Positions 1-12,637 of a stretch of 64,000 nucleotides of DNA are shown piece by piece (position 1 is the stretch's first letter; each line of letters begins with the position of its first letter). Source of the DNA: Delphinus delphis (Eukaryota > Chordata > Mammalia > Artiodactyla > Delphinidae); contig NC_082687.1 of NCBI RefSeq assembly GCF_949987515.2, positions 123,361,838-123,425,837 on the forward strand, in the 5' to 3' direction. Both the position numbers and the translations under genes were made by a program. A model generated the notes under the pieces. The model did no database searches, was not told where the DNA came from, and was given only the letters and a program-made list of their open reading frames with translations.

Positions 1-1769
1 CAGTCTGAGGGAACAATGCTTCTGAGCTTTCATTTTTTTAAATCATAACTTGTCTAATAGATACCAATTTAATACTAGCATTAAACTGTTAGGAAAATCT
101 AAGACTACTGTTTCATATAGCAGTGTATATATGTTAGCACATGCTATGCCTATAAACAGGGCTATTCCAATGAACAAAAGGCATCATGACCCATAAAACA
201 TAAAGTGTAATACAGAGGAAATAATTTATTATGATGATTTGCTTTACTTTAACAGTAGGAAGACATGCATGATGATATATTATTATGATGTTTTTAAAGA
301 AAATTTTCAGCCCAGACACATAAGCAAAGTTGAGAAGAGAATTAAGTTTTATTTGTCAGTGACAATTCAAGTGATGTTATTTTCATGGTATCTCCATTAT
401 TGTTCTGTGTTTGCACATTCTAAAGGCCAGTGAGGGAAGAATGTATGAGAGTGGTAAAGTCTGGTCCCACCTGATTTATAGTCCAACTCTAGAAGTCAGG
501 TTGGTCAAATCAGATTGCAGATAAACATCTGAACTTGTGAACGTGGCTTAAAATAATCAAATATTCTAAATCACAAACATAAGACAGATGCTTATTTTAT
601 GACTAGGCCAGATGATTACTGAATTATATTCCCATACTTGTTAATATACTTGATAACTGAACACTAATTTTTTCTCAAATTCAAAGATATATGACATATC
701 TAATAATTATGAATCAGTTTTAACAGAGCCAATGTAAATAATGTAGATTTTTTAAATGAAAAGTAACTCTTTTCATCTAAATGATCCCTTTGTACTGAAA
801 TAAGTCTTCCCTAGTTACATTTTATGTTCAACTAAGAAAAGAAGTAATAAAGAAAACAATAAACAAAACATTTGAATGTGTCCAGCTCATACTTGTTAAC
901 AGGCCAGATAGAAGCAGGTCAACCATCTAAACATTCCACGGTATTAATGGAACGTGATTTTTTTTGACTGATGCATGCAGTAATTTTCAGATCTTAGGTT
1001 GAAAAATCCTGTGGCATTTTTTATGGCATATGGCCATTTATAGTACCTTCTCTTCCTGCAGGCTCAAGTACGAGATGGGTTAAACAAGTATCAGACTACC
1101 TCTTTTTCTGGCTCAATTCTCATTTATTATAGGACACAAATACTCCTGTGCACATGTATTCATTTGGGAAAGGTGTGGAGATTAATCACAGGGGGAACAA
1201 TGCTGGAAATTATATCCAATGGTTTTCCTACTGTGTTTTCAGATATTGAAAGTTACCATTACAGTCATTGTGAAAAATGCACATTCATCTCCTTTCCCTA
1301 GCATAATGGCCCTTATGTTCCCAGGGCTCCACTTCTTATCACCTATGCACAGTTGCATATTTTAGGGAGGGAGATCTTACCCACCTTACTTTTTTGTGTA
1401 TACAAATAAAGAAGGTATTCATGCTACAAAATGGGATATATTCTGTATAGTGTATTTATAAATAGAGAGAAATTCTATTTTAACAACTAAGAAAAGCAGG
1501 TTATAGAACTGCTAAGAAAAAGTAATCTAAATATCATTATTCATTTAATTTGCTAAGTGGGCTTCACTTAAGTGAATCCCATATCTATTATTTTTTATTT
1601 CACATTGCATTTATTTTTCTAGTTGGATTAAATTTGTGAGGAAGCAATTGTGAAAATACTCCATGATTATTACAAGTGATGGTAAGTAGTATGGAAGGAA
1701 GAGTTCTAGATTGTGCAATTGAGTGCAATTATATCATGCATACATTCCTTCAAAATCAAGTTTTTGTTT
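1..1769. other. AT-rich stretch without recognisable gene or repeat
   Basis: No open frame here exceeds about 65 codons, and none shows residue composition or motifs of a known family. I recognised no splice-flanked exon and no young repeat. It is best read as intergenic or intronic unique sequence, possibly with very old repeats too decayed to see. Confidence 0.6.
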
Positions 1770-2005
1770 TTGTCATGCTTTGTCCCATAGGTGGTTGATT
1801 CAGAGAGAAAAAAATTCTCCTTGCCTTCAAGAAGCATGCTGTCACTTAGGCTACAGACAGACAATTAAACACATTAAAGAGCTAAACAATTATTAAGATC
1901 AAGCACATTAAATATAGATAAACCCTGACACAAAAGTGGGATTGGGGAAATGGTCCAGAAGTTGCCACTGAACTGAGGTTTTAAGAATGAGAAACAGTTA
2001 TCCTG
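1770..2005 (-). repeat. L2-type LINE fragment
   Basis: The stretch resembles the reverse complement of an L2 LINE near its 3' region. It has a 'ccttgccttcaagaagc' block, then a run of 'acagacagacaattaaacac', then a degenerate 'gaactgaggttttaagaatgag' block in the L2 order. The match is diverged and the ends are approximate. Confidence 0.5.
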
Positions 2006-2038
2006 TATAGATTTCTAATGTTAAAATTGTGACACCGC

Positions 2039-2241
2039 TTTATGGTCTCAATCCTGGCTGTGTAAAGCATCTCTCAAGGAGCTTTTAAAAACAAAACATA
2101 AACAAAAAAAGCAAAACCAGAAACAATGAGTGACCCCAACCACAAGAGATTCTGACTCTTCAGGCTAGGGTGGGCCCGGATATTGGAAATTCAGACTTCT
2201 TTAAATGAATATAATTTTCACTGAGGGTTGAGAACCACTGT
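2039..2241 (+). mobile_element. hAT-Charlie-type non-autonomous DNA transposon fragment (MER family)
   Basis: A roughly 200-bp element begins with a 'tctcaatcctggctg' motif and ends with 'gggttgagaaccactg'. These are the near-inverted termini of Charlie-derived MER elements. The centre carries the usual 'agattctgactc' and 'gggtgggcccgg' blocks, interrupted by an A-rich insertion near 2090-2125. It is old, with no coding capacity. The exact MER subfamily is not certain. Confidence 0.7.
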
Positions 2242-4404
2242 TTATCAAGTCAAAATAGAAGATAAATAACTTTTCACCTCATTTTTGCACTTCTTTTGAC
2301 TTATTTTAGAATTAGTAATATAAAATGATTAAAGTATTTTAGGACCCCCAAACCTATCTATGTTGGTTGTAAGAACTTAATTTGTCATCAAAATTACTTA
2401 GCTGTATTGTTTTTCTCCTCAGTCTCTTGTCAAGCTGGATTTATGTAGAAATTTAGGACTAGATCTTATGTCAGCCTCTAGGAAATAAAGCTTGGATATG
2501 AGCCAATAATATAATTCTACTATTGGGGAAAATGGTACTCGTGCAATTGTTTTTGTTCCTTCAGTTGTAACGGTAATTTTTCAAAGGTTTTTTAACTTTT
2601 TATTCAAGCTAATCCAAAATGGAATTTTATTTTAATTGCTTTGTGATTGAAACAATTTGCAGAAAATATGTGCCTTGTTAAGCCAATATCCAGGGAAGAC
2701 TGCATGCAGACGGTTTCTACAACCATATATATAGTGGCATGCTTAATAGATATAATATACTTAGGTATTTCTGTTCTTCTCAGATTAAAGGTAAAACAGA
2801 AATATAAACTAGACCAGTAGTTCTGCATCTTTCACAATTTATTTCTCCCAAATAGTCTATCAACTAATCAAATTTCCAAATTATTACAAAGTGAGTAACT
2901 TTTTATAGCATAACTTTGGGAATTAATATGTGTTCAAAATTTTTTTCTTTGGAATTTAGAAGTACCATAATTTGATTTCATTAAAAATATCCATAAAGCT
3001 TCATTTCTTCTGTGATTTATAGTAAAGGCAGTTTGATGTCATTTGTACTATAAGGGTAAATGGGGACTTTGATTTAAAACAAGTGATCTTTTCTGTACTA
3101 TCACCTTTAAATCTGTCAATAAAATAAGGTGGAAAAGAGTATTTAAAGTTAATGCATTTTCACGCTACACACACATATATGATAACAGTTATATTTATAA
3201 TACATATATATATAAATGTAAATTTATGTATACATGATGTACATATATGTTATTGAAGAGATTTTGCAGTAGTTCTGCCTTTCTGAGGTTGCAGGATGTT
3301 AAGATGAATGAAGTGTTTGAGGAAGATAATTTTAGCATCAAGATATAGACAGCTTTGCAACAGGAAAAAGGCTTGGTGATAAGCATTATTCTAAGAGAGG
3401 CTATTTTAGTCATCCTTTTTTCAGGAGGGCCATCGATAACAATGACAATGACATTCTGAAAGCTGAGAAGCTGCAATGCACAGGGAATGCACAAAGCCAT
3501 TATTCTCACCTATTGAATATTCACATTGGTTTTACTGAATTTTGAGTCTTTCAGATTTTGAAAAATCAATTATTTATTATTATTACTATTATTATTACTA
3601 ATATATTTCCACTTTCTATATCCAAGTATTATATTTTTCCAATTCCTTTTTTCTTTCAGATTCACACTTTGCTTTTTATTTCATAGCATTCTTATTGTCC
3701 ATCTCTACAATACTAGGTTCTGTGTAACTGTAACACACACACATGATGTCTTGAGCTCCAGCCTTTCTTCCTGTTGCAAAGATTTCCTCATCTGGGATAT
3801 ATAATTACCTTCCTCAAATACTTCATCTCCTTGTGACCCCTCATATCAGATTTATCCCAAATCTCCTATTGCATAACAGTAGTCACATTACAGGTATCTC
3901 AGATTAGCTAATAAACACCTTTACTTTCTGGGCAGTGTGGTTAGAAGTGAATGGAGTTTGTAATGAGATAGACTTTAGGGAAATTCATCATCTGAATTTC
4001 TCCTGGCCTCAAAATGGTAGGTATAGAGGATTGAGTGATAATTCAAATTTCACTGGCTGGTTCCTTCATCTTCAAATCCTATAATCTCTAGGAATTCCCT
4101 AGAGTATCTACTATGTGTTTATGATGCTTCCACCCACTAGCCTGTCCTGATAGGTGTGTATTACTGATGTCTTACTCTTGCTTGTAAGACAAGAGGCCTC
4201 TGTTTCACCAGGTCTCTCCTTGATCCCACATATTGCCACAGCTGGTGGCACAAAGTGCAGATTCTCTTCCTTTACTTTGCTCTTTTTTAGAAGAGTTCTA
4301 AAAAGTCTTGTAGTGATTTACCAAAAATTACCTATAACCCTGTTTACTCTTGCTGTCTCTGCATAATTATAAATAGCTATCTCTTTTGCTCTCAAAAGTA
4401 GCTA
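2242..4404. other. Unique AT-rich stretch with short simple repeats
   Basis: I recognise no gene. Low-complexity patches are a CA/TA-rich tract at about 3170-3250 and an imperfect ATT repeat at about 3568-3602. The minus-strand 104-codon frame at 3195-3509 overlaps the TA tract and looks like chance. Confidence 0.55.
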
Positions 4405-4600
4405 GTTGCGGACTCACAGGTACAGAGAACAAACTAGTTGTTACCAGTGGTTGGGGATATAGGGATGGGGAAGTGGAGAGTCCAAATTATTAGGTATAAG
4501 GCTACAAGGGTGTATTGTACAACATGGGTAATATAGCCAGTATTTTATAATAACTGTAAATGGAGTGTAACCCTTACAAATTGTATGTAAAAAAGGAGCG
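4405..4600 (+). mobile_element. L1 3'UTR remnant
   Basis: Sequence in the order 'acagagaacaaactagt', 'ttaccagtggttgggg', 'tattgtacaacatggg' and 'aatatagccagtattttataataac' matches the 3' untranslated region of artiodactyl-lineage L1 in the sense orientation. The distal tail is lost or decayed, so this is a 5'-truncated and 3'-eroded copy. Confidence 0.75.
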
Positions 4601-6438
4601 TAGTTGGGACAAGAAATTATATGGTCACTTAGTTAATCAGGTCTTTCTGCCTCATTACCTTCCCTTTCCTTTCCAACCACACTCCCCCCACCCCCCGCAA
4701 AACAAAACAAAACAAACCCTCTCTGTGGTCCTTAAAAAGGAATTCAAATATTGAAGACCAAAGAGAAAGAGGCTGGGAAACAAATTCCAGTTTCAGCTAT
4801 CACAACACTAGCCCACCCTTAGAAGACAACTACACCTTTCTTCCTGGGTTGTTCATATAGTGTTTCACTTAGATTTGTTCTTTCTAAGAAGGTTCTTCAG
4901 TGTCATATGGAAAAAGACTTCTGGCAATCCAGGCTCTCAGAAATTCTCCAGGTATGTGTAAATTATATTTGAGCTGAAACACTGTCCTCTCTTTCCAAAC
5001 ACCACACAGCCACCCCTCTATAAATCCAAATTTGTCATCTAAGCTCTTACCAGCACTCCATCCCATGCAGTCTCATTCTCCCACTGCACTATTTTAGCTA
5101 TTTATTTATTTTAACTTCCATATGGCACCTCTTCCTAAGCCAAATTAATTTGCTTAATACCCTACAATCTTTATTTTCTTCTTTCAATTGCAGTACCCCT
5201 TGCATAATCCCATTCCCTCAGTGTAGAAAATATTTCCCCTTAAATTGTGTCCGTGTATGTCTATTAATTCAACTGGTGTCTATTGAGTGCCCCAAATGCC
5301 ACAGGTACAGGGCTAAATGATATTTCTGAACTCTTTACCAATTGTACCTCACATCTTTTCAGGACAATGTCATCTAACGCTTTTGTTACACTTGACAGTG
5401 GCTCCAGCTCCAGCATCCTAACATTGTTTCAATTTCATATAACATAAGTTGGCATAAACATTGACTAGTATTTGTTTTCAATTTTCTCAACTTTTCATCT
5501 GTCATTTTAAATTATATGACAAGTATAATATGTACTAATTAATTCATATTATCTCATAGTGCCTAGTGCAGTGTTCCCCTCAAATGCCCCATACAGCTAC
5601 TAAGGACAGTATTTCAAATTACATGTATTTCAGGTTAGCTAATAGACATAAGTGCCCCTTCGTCCAACAAGCATCTAGTCAGTGTATTTTGCTAAAAAAT
5701 GCATGAATTAATGGTTGATGCTAGGGCTGATGTTGAGAATATACAGATAAGCCTGGAACATCTTGTATTGCCAGAAAGTAAGGAAATGCTCAAACAAACA
5801 AAATACAACACACACACAATACATACTGTGATGAGTGTATGTTAAAGGAACCAAGTGAAAGAGCTCCCAGTGGCATAAGCCAAAGCAATTTGAACAACAA
5901 AATAGTGTTAGACCATAACCCGAAGTATAAAATACATATCCATGAGTCCAAACAAATGACTTAATAGTGAATGAATGAAAACTAACTAAATAAATATGAA
6001 TAGATACATTTCTTAAGAAGAGTAATTCCAAATAATTTATATAGTGTAAAAGGTAATCAAACTGGAATTGGTACTGTGAAGAGAGTTCTCTAAAATGAAG
6101 CCAGAAGGTCACTGAGGATTATGTCTTATGAATGTCTCATCCTGGATAGAATCTGCCCTTTTGACCACTTATTGTTTTAACAGAGACATCCAGAACATTT
6201 GCCAGAAACTCAAGATTGTTATCAGACCTTTACCCTAAACTAACGTATGAATCCTTAAGGAAAAATATCCTGACTTGCATGAGAGGCAATCACAATTCCC
6301 ACCTGGCAACTTTAACAGTCTTGTGGCTTTTTGTCTTTATAAGCCCCTGACTCTTTCTCTTCCCTGGAACACTCTTTAGGTTTTACCCTCTTTGCAGCCT
6401 TGATACTAATTATTGTTAACAATAGATGATACTACCCT
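4601..6438. other. Unique stretch without recognisable gene
   Basis: The longest frame is 134 codons on the minus strand (5708-6112). It is rich in Phe, Leu, His and Tyr, as expected from AT-rich non-coding DNA, and has no recognisable domain. The part from about 5750 to 6438 may be a very old LTR: a 'ctttataagcccctgactctttctc' block lies at about 6335, but I cannot assign it. Confidence 0.5.
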
Positions 6439-7081
6439 TGTATTAAGGTTCTCCAGAGAAACAGAGAGCACAAAATTGTGTGTAAATACATACAGAAAGA
6501 GAGAGAGATTTATTTTAAAGTATTGACTCTTGCAGTTGTAGGGGCTTGGTAATTCAAAAATCTGCAGGGTAGGTTAGCAGGCTGGAGACTAGGGGAAGAG
6601 CTGCAGTTTTTGTTTTTTGTTTTTTTTTTTGCGGTACACGGGCCTCTCACTGTTGTGGCCTCTCCCGTTGCGGAGCACAGGCTCCGGACGCGCAGGCTCA
6701 GCGGCCATGGCTCACGGGCCCAGCCGCTCTGCGGCACGTGGGATCTTCCCGGACAGGGGCACGAACCCGTGTCCCCTGCATCGGCAGGCAGACTCTCAAC
6801 CACTGCGCCACCAGGGAAGCCCAGGCTGCAGTTTGAGTCCAAAGACAGGCTGCTGACAGAATTCCTTTTGGCTCAGGAGAGGTAAGTCTTTTCTATCAAG
6901 ACCTTCAGCTAATTGAATGAGGCCCAGTCACTTTATGGAGGGTAATCTGCTTTACTCAGTCCACCAATTTAAATGTAAATCTCATGCAAAAACACCCTCA
7001 CCAAAACATCCAGAACAACGTTTGATCAAGTATCTGGGCACCATGGCCCAGCCAAGTTAACACATAAAATTAACCTTCACA
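6439..7081 (+). mobile_element. Old LTR-like repeat, interrupted by a CHR SINE
   Basis: The repeat starts TGTATTAAGGTTCTCCAGAG and ends near 'ttaaccttcaca', giving TG...CA termini. The body matches a widespread mammalian repeat with 'aaaatctgcagggtaggttagcaggctggaga', 'gcagaattccttttggctcagg' and 'tttggatcaagtatctgggcaccatggcccagcc'-like blocks in order. No clear target-site duplication survives. The CHR SINE at 6610-6824 splits it, so this repeat is the older of the two. I could not name the family with confidence. Confidence 0.6.
6600..6834 (-). mobile_element. CHR SINE with target-site duplications
   Basis: This is a tRNA-derived SINE in reverse orientation. It reads from an eroded poly(T) tail (6610-6630), through the 'gcggtacacgggcctctcac' tail and the 'tcagcggccatggctcacgg' body, to the 5' end 'ccaccagggaagccc' at 6824. 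The tRNA-related head holds a B-box-like 'acgaacccgtg' in reverse. The 10-bp duplications GCTGCAGTTT lie at 6600-6609 and 6825-6834 and match exactly, so insertion is by L1-type retrotransposition. Short frames across it are artefacts of its GC-rich body. Confidence 0.95.
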
Positions 7082-7479
7082 CTCCTCTAGAGATTAAGGA
7101 TAACTACCCTTCCTTTAAATGTGAGCTGTTTGTTTGTGAATTCCTCCAGTGAGTGCAGTTTGGAAAGAGGGGCAAAAGAATAACTTTACAGTGGAAAAAC
7201 CTGAATAACTACCTGTCAGGTGATCAAGGTAAACATCAGCAAAGATAAACCATGCTGATGTGTGTGCCCTCAATATGATGTGATTAAAATGGCACTTCAC
7301 CTCTGTGTTCTCTACTAATCAAAATCCCAGTCTAATTATGAGAGAAACAGCAGACAAACTCCAGTTGATGAGTAGTAAACAAAATACTTGATCAGTACTC
7401 CTCGAAACTACCAAGGTTATCAAAAACAGGGAAGTTCTTAGAAACTGTCACAGTCTGCAGAAGCCTAAGGAGATGATGA
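7082..7479. other. Unassigned stretch
   Basis: No gene or repeat was recognised. Two short minus-strand frames cross it without any family resemblance. Confidence 0.5.
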
Positions 7480-7735
7480 CTAAATGTATCATGGTATCCT
7501 GGGGGGATTCTGGTACAGAAAAAGGACATTAGGTAAAAACTAAGAAATCCGAATAAAGTATGGACTTTTTCAGTAATAATGTTACTATATTGATTCATTA
7601 GTTGTAGCAAACGTATCACACTAATGTAAGACATTAATAGGGGAAACTAGGTGTGGGTGTTGGAGGAACTCTCTGTACTGTTTTTACAAAGTTTCTGTAA
7701 ATTTAAAACTCTCCTAAAATAAAATGTTTTTCACA
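7480..7735 (+). repeat. 3' end of an ancient retroposon (family unassigned)
   Basis: The sequence has the order 'atcatggtatcctgg', 'acagaaaaaggacatta', 'aaatccgaataaagta', 'ggaactctctgtactg' and a terminal 'tttctgtaaatttaaaac' with AATAAAA-like sequence. This is the 3' end of an old mammalian interspersed repeat. A second, more diverged copy lies at about 58820-59310. Confidence 0.6.
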
Positions 7736-9440
7736 AAGAAAATTAAAGAAACAAAACAAAAATATATGTGGATCAGACATACCTTTAAACAAGAAGGCCT
7801 AAACTGTCATAATTTTATTATTCACATTTCAGAAGATTGTAGAGAAAGTAAATTACAAAATGAATATGTAGACTTACTGACAAATTGGCACATAATATGA
7901 GCTCTATAATGTTAATTTCCTCACTCTGCTCATACTTCTTCAACAAAAGGTGTTTGGCTTATTATTATTGTTATTTTAAGTAAAAACGCCAGCAGTTCAT
8001 TGCAAAACAATAAGTGATTGATTCATTGAGAAAATTAATTTTATTTAAGCCTACAGCTCTACCATACATACTTATTTAAAAATCTCCATTAAACATATAT
8101 AATCACTAGTGGGAGGGAAACAAAAAGCTCTCCATGGCGAGAACAACTTTTCAGTGCAGGTAATCAATATTCTTGGAACATCTCAAAAGAAAAGGCTAAA
8201 AGGAAAAGAAATCAAATAACCTACCACTGGCAGCATATGATGCTATATACTTAAACTGATGTATGTTGAATCTCGCAGTCTCTGTGGCATTTAGCAGAAA
8301 AATCTCTTTACCAGAACTCTCAGGTGAGCTAATATGCACAGCAGACACATTTAAGTCAGACTGCTTCAGTGGAGGAAGCTCTGTTGGTGGTCACAGACAA
8401 CCAAAGATTCAGGTAAAGGAAATTCTGAATTAGGCAGCCTCCAATTTAATTATCCCCTGCACTGCCTCCCTCCCCACGCCCCCCCAAACACACACACACA
8501 CTATCACACTCTTGTCTCTCTCTCTCAGAGAGTCTATGTCCAACAGTTTGGATTTCAGGTTGATTTGACTGTACCTGTATACTCATAAACTTAAAAACAG
8601 ATTAAGTGTGTGTGTCTAAGCTAGAAGTGCTCTTATTTTCAGACAGATGGCCATGAATTCAAATAATTTGCTTTGGGGAAATAATCTAAACATATTTTAT
8701 CTGCCTACATCCTAGGCAGCGTGAAGCACTACATACAGCTGGCGTCAGTGCTTATGCTGCAAGCCATTAAATACCCCATGGTTCTTGTTAAAGGACATTA
8801 TTTTCAACTGTGTGCCATGTGGCTCATCCCCGCTGTCCATCAGATGGTTGAAATGATGTGTGAGTAGAGGAGTTTGTATATATGACAATACACACATACA
8901 CATAAAATCTTAAATGTGTGCAAGCAATTTAAAAAAATCCTAAAAACCTTTAAGAAGGAATAAAAAAAGTATTAGGTGAAATATATGTGGATGTCTTTTC
9001 ATTTTAGTATCTTCATTCTTGATATTACATCAGAAAAGTTTAATAACGATGTATTTAGAAAATTTATTTTCAAAGCAAGTAAATAATTTGTATATTACCA
9101 GCTTGACTTACAAGTCAATTTTAAAGTTTACTAAATATTTTTTTGAAAGAACAATACTGAGCATTCTCAGTTTAGTACTTACATGCTGTTTGTACTTAAA
9201 TGCATATCTAATCAAATTTATATTATTCACCATTGGCATATAAATGTAAGTAACACCTATAAACATATGTTAAGTTTATAAAACACTTTCTATTATGTGA
9301 AGCACATTTGCAACCACTAACTCACTCATTTATTTCTCTCCACAATCCTGTGAATTAAATGAATATAGGCATTATTTTTTGTATTTTATAGATAATAACA
9401 ACTTACAGGTCTAGAGTTCTTAACATATTCCAAAATTTAT
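7736..9440. other. Unique stretch; possible non-coding conserved block
   Basis: No exon or recognised repeat except a short CA microsatellite at about 8484-8503 followed by a CT run. The part at 8230-8860 has balanced composition and looks unlike decayed repeats, which is why it is listed below as a candidate conserved element. No coding frame of note crosses it. Confidence 0.5.
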
Positions 9441-9444
9441 TTTA

Positions 9445-9640
9445 AGTTTTAAAATAATATTAAATCTTTCATCCTTACACAATCCTGAGAGGTAGTGTGT
9501 TATATTATCCTCATTTTACAAATGAGGAAACTGAGGAATAGAGAGTTTAAATATTTTATGTAAGGCCGTTCAGGCAGGAGCCACAAGATCCAAAATTCAG
9601 ATACAGGTAGTGTGACTCCAGAGTGTGAACCTGAACAATT
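9445..9640 (-). repeat. MIR SINE
   Basis: The reverse complement of the MIR consensus is visible: 'tattatcctcattttacaaatgaggaaactgagg' in pieces, then the region normally reading 'aggtcacacagctagt', here degraded, then 'gtgactccagagtgtgaacc'. It is ancient and about 20-30% diverged by eye. Confidence 0.8.
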
Positions 9641-9744
9641 ATGTTATATTGTTTTTATAGGACAGGCACAAAAATCAAGCAACCGACAAAACAAACACAA
9701 AGCAATGGCATTGAATGAATTGCTTAAATTCATAGAGCCAATTA

Positions 9745-10470
9745 AGTGATGTTTTTAGGATTTGGGGCAACTCAGAGATTAAGGATTCATTTTGACTTCA
9801 GGCAAATTTTGGTTCGAACCAAGGCCCTGCCATTTGATAGCTGTGTAAACTTGCAAAGTTTAATGTCTCTGAACTTCATTCCTTATCTTCAAAATAAGGG
9901 TGCTAATATTTATTTCATAAATTTATTTCAGTAATTAAATGTGTTTATGTTACCAAGCAGGGGCTCACTGGCCGACATGCATAGAAGCCAATACTATATA
10001 GCACCAGCTTTTGAGGAAAGAAAAGGCTTTATTGTGAGGTAGACTGGCAGGGAGACAGTATCAAATCTGTCTCCCCATCTGGGGATCTGGGGTTCGGTCA
10101 AACCTTTATGAGCTAGGGGAGGAGGGTTGGTATGCAGAAGCATTGGCGGTTTTTATTGGAGGGCTTTGGAACTTGGCCATTTATGCTAACATATGGGAAA
10201 GGGGGATGCAGCACAGGATCTTCCTGGACAATGGACCCTTCACTTCCGAAAGCGTTCTAGTGGTCAGGGGCTGGTCATATCCCGGGCAAAATTTTCTTTT
10301 CTGCGCATGCTTTACCTGCATGACTTGCAGTTTCTCTGTGTAAAACAACTTAGTATCTTGTTATCCACCGAGTAGGTAGGACCAGTTTGGGCTGGTCCTG
10401 CAGTTACATTGACATATGTAAAACACTTGGCATATAATAAATTTTCAAAAAATAGTAGCTAAGTACACGC
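9745..10470 (+). repeat. MIR SINE split by a solo LTR
   Basis: The left part (9745-9947) reads in MIR sense order: 'ggttcgaaccaaggccctgcca', 'agctgtgtaaacttgcaaag', 'ttccttatcttcaaaataa' and 'taattaaatg'. The right part (10409-10470) continues with 'atgtaaaacacttggcatataataaattt', the MIR 3' end. The intervening 461 bp is an LTR, so the MIR was present first. Confidence 0.85.
9948..10408 (-). mobile_element. Solo LTR of an endogenous retrovirus (class I-like)
   Basis: This is a 461-bp element with TG...CA ends. In minus orientation it begins TGTAACTGCAGGACCAGCCC and ends 'ctgcttggtaaca'. A polyadenylation signal AATAAAG (minus strand) lies at about 10027-10033, with a short R/U5 after it. 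A TATA-like 'cataaa' lies upstream near 10105. Flanks TTTA (left) and TTGA (right) would be a 4-bp duplication with one mismatch, which fits class I. No internal gag, pol or env sequence and no partner LTR is present, so it is a solo LTR left by recombination. The two short plus-strand frames across it are non-coding. Confidence 0.8.
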
Positions 10471-11284
10471 TTCTAAATTAAAAGGCAGGTTTTTTTCAAA
10501 TTTAAGAATTGAATTATTTCATGGCAAGTGTAGTTATTTTATTAGATTTAATGACTTACAATGTTTGGTCTTTTAAATACAGGAATTAAAGATATGAATT
10601 TTTTTTTTAATTTGGAAACGTTAAAATTAACAGAGATTCAAAGACATTTCCACAAAATATTAAAGATTATGATTGCATTTATAATGCTTCAAAGCAGTTA
10701 GCTCACGTTCTATATTTTTTAATAGGAATTGGAGATGAAACATTTAAAGATACACAGAGAATTAGGGTGTGATTAACTTGACCATAAGTTTCCTGCCTTA
10801 TATTGGGTTTACCTTCTCAAAGGTTCCATCTTCATATTCTGACTTCTTGGAAAATATGTGATGGGAAAAAATAAGGCAGAAGGTATGAAAATTCTTTTGC
10901 ATGTATTTCCTCCAATTGCCTATAGAAAAATCTTATATAATGTGTTTTTTAAAAAGTTTTGGTTAATTTTGTTGTAACAACTTTTATTATTTTCTAATTA
11001 TTTCCTTTAGTTATCCTCTTCCACAATATCCTTTGCTAATGATTCCCTGTCTACATTTTTGGGTCCAACTTCATGTAATCTATTAGTATTTATTCAACAC
11101 TTATACATTTAGCTATAATGGAAATAGATGCATACACTGTGGGCTCTGTACACAAGGACCTGTAACATGTTTGGGAATTTAAGAACAATGCACATTAAAC
11201 ATTCATCAAAAAATCAAGGCAGTGTGTGTGTACACTTTTCATAATGAAAGGGTTCAGAGAAGAGTAACAATGAAGTTAGTGATA
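10471..11284. other. Unique AT-rich stretch, weak L2-like patch
   Basis: No gene. At about 11085-11215 a 'tatttattcaacacttat' followed by 'atacactgtgggctctg' recalls a minus-strand L2 fragment but is too diverged to bound. Confidence 0.45.
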
Positions 11285-11545
11285 ACAAGGAACTTTTATT
11301 AATTATTTACTCTGTGCCACACACTTCTTATGTCTTCTTTCACCTAATACTCTCAACAACTGTAAGAGTTAAGTATTATTAGCTCCTCACTTCATCATTA
11401 AAACAACTGAGACACAGAAAGGTTAAGTAGTTTGCCCTTGATCGTGCAGATATTAAACAGTGCAGTTGGGATGGGAAGTCAGGCAGCTGGACTCCAGAGT
11501 CAACACACAGAACTCCATTGCTAATGCTGTAGCTGCCTTATGACC
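11285..11545 (-). repeat. MIR SINE
   Basis: This is a near full-length MIR in reverse orientation. It has 'attatttactctgtgccacacac', 'ctcaacaactgtaag', 'aacaactgagacacagaaaggttaagtag', 'tttgcccttgatcgtgcagat' and 'ggactccagagtca' in the right order. Confidence 0.85.
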
Positions 11546-12637
11546 AGAGGAGACTAGTAAGAGGATAGAGAAGGATAGAGTCTATGATGGAAGAAGGGGA
11601 GGGAGGAAAATGTATGACAAAAGAGAGCACAAAGGAGGTAGAGTTTGGAAGTCATAGAAATGTGTATTTCTCCAGATAGTATAATGGAACATAACACCCA
11701 ACCAGATAGAGGTGGTTATATTTCATGAAACTTTTGAAGATTTTGTGGAAATAAATTATTTAATGAAATAGGTACTAATACAAGAGTCCTCTTCAAGCTA
11801 ATTAAAGATGTATGAAGAAGGAAAGCAATCAGAATTAGAAAAGACATGTAGGAGACCATTTCTGCAGTATATGTGGGATGCAATTTAGACGTGAATTTGC
11901 ATGATGGCAATGGAAAAAAGAAAAAATGGGAAGAAAGCAAGAGCTATTTGGAATAAAGTTAATTTTTATATAAACATCTGTTTATGACATAGCATAGGCA
12001 ACCACCCTCACCACAATTAAAAATATAGTGATCTGCACCCCACACCTCATTAATTTTTCTTCTAACCGTCATCACCTCAGTCAGTGGAGTCATTCATGAA
12101 GTCTTCTCATTTGGCCCCATATGTAATCGTAAGAGCCTTGTCTTCTTTACCTTGTCATTTAAGATAATGTTTCCAAGTCCACAGCTTTTCCTTGCTGAGC
12201 CCTTCAGAACATTCGAAGAGCAATAATTGCAGTAATAATCTTGTGCTGGATTTTGCTTCCTTTTATATACAGTCTGCTTTTGAACTATTCCTAGATGTTT
12301 CTGCATCAATATTACTTTTATGATTTCACTATTCTATTTAATTATACCTAAGAGATGTCATCCATATACCACAACATTGCACCCATAGAATTTAATTAAT
12401 ATTTACCTTATATACCTAAAACTGTAATATTGTCCAAGAGATAATGATTTGTCATATCAAATGCACTGAATTGAGTCAGAAACCAAGTTTTCTTTTGAGT
12501 TGTGCTAGAGCTAATTAGAAGAGATAATAGCTATAGAATATCCACTAAAGTCCAGATATTAAGCTTTGTGCTATAAGAGATACACAAACAAGATGAAAAT
12601 TTAACTCTCAAAAGCTTTAAAATCTAGAAAATACATA
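11546..12637. other. Unique stretch without recognisable gene
   Basis: Two short minus-strand frames (11716-11940 and 12094-12309) lack any family signature. The sequence just before the Tigger element (about 12530-12630) may be an L2 remnant, having 'aagctttgtgctataagagatacac'. Confidence 0.5.

Noticed and set aside
5708..6112. 134-codon minus-strand open frame
   Set aside because: No domain; aromatic- and Leu-rich composition typical of AT-rich non-coding DNA; no support from splice sites or promoter signals.
6610..6885. Arg/Pro-rich frames that look protein-like
   Set aside because: They are readings through a CHR SINE. Near-identical peptides recur at 16624-16952, 46627-46935 and 52445-52981.
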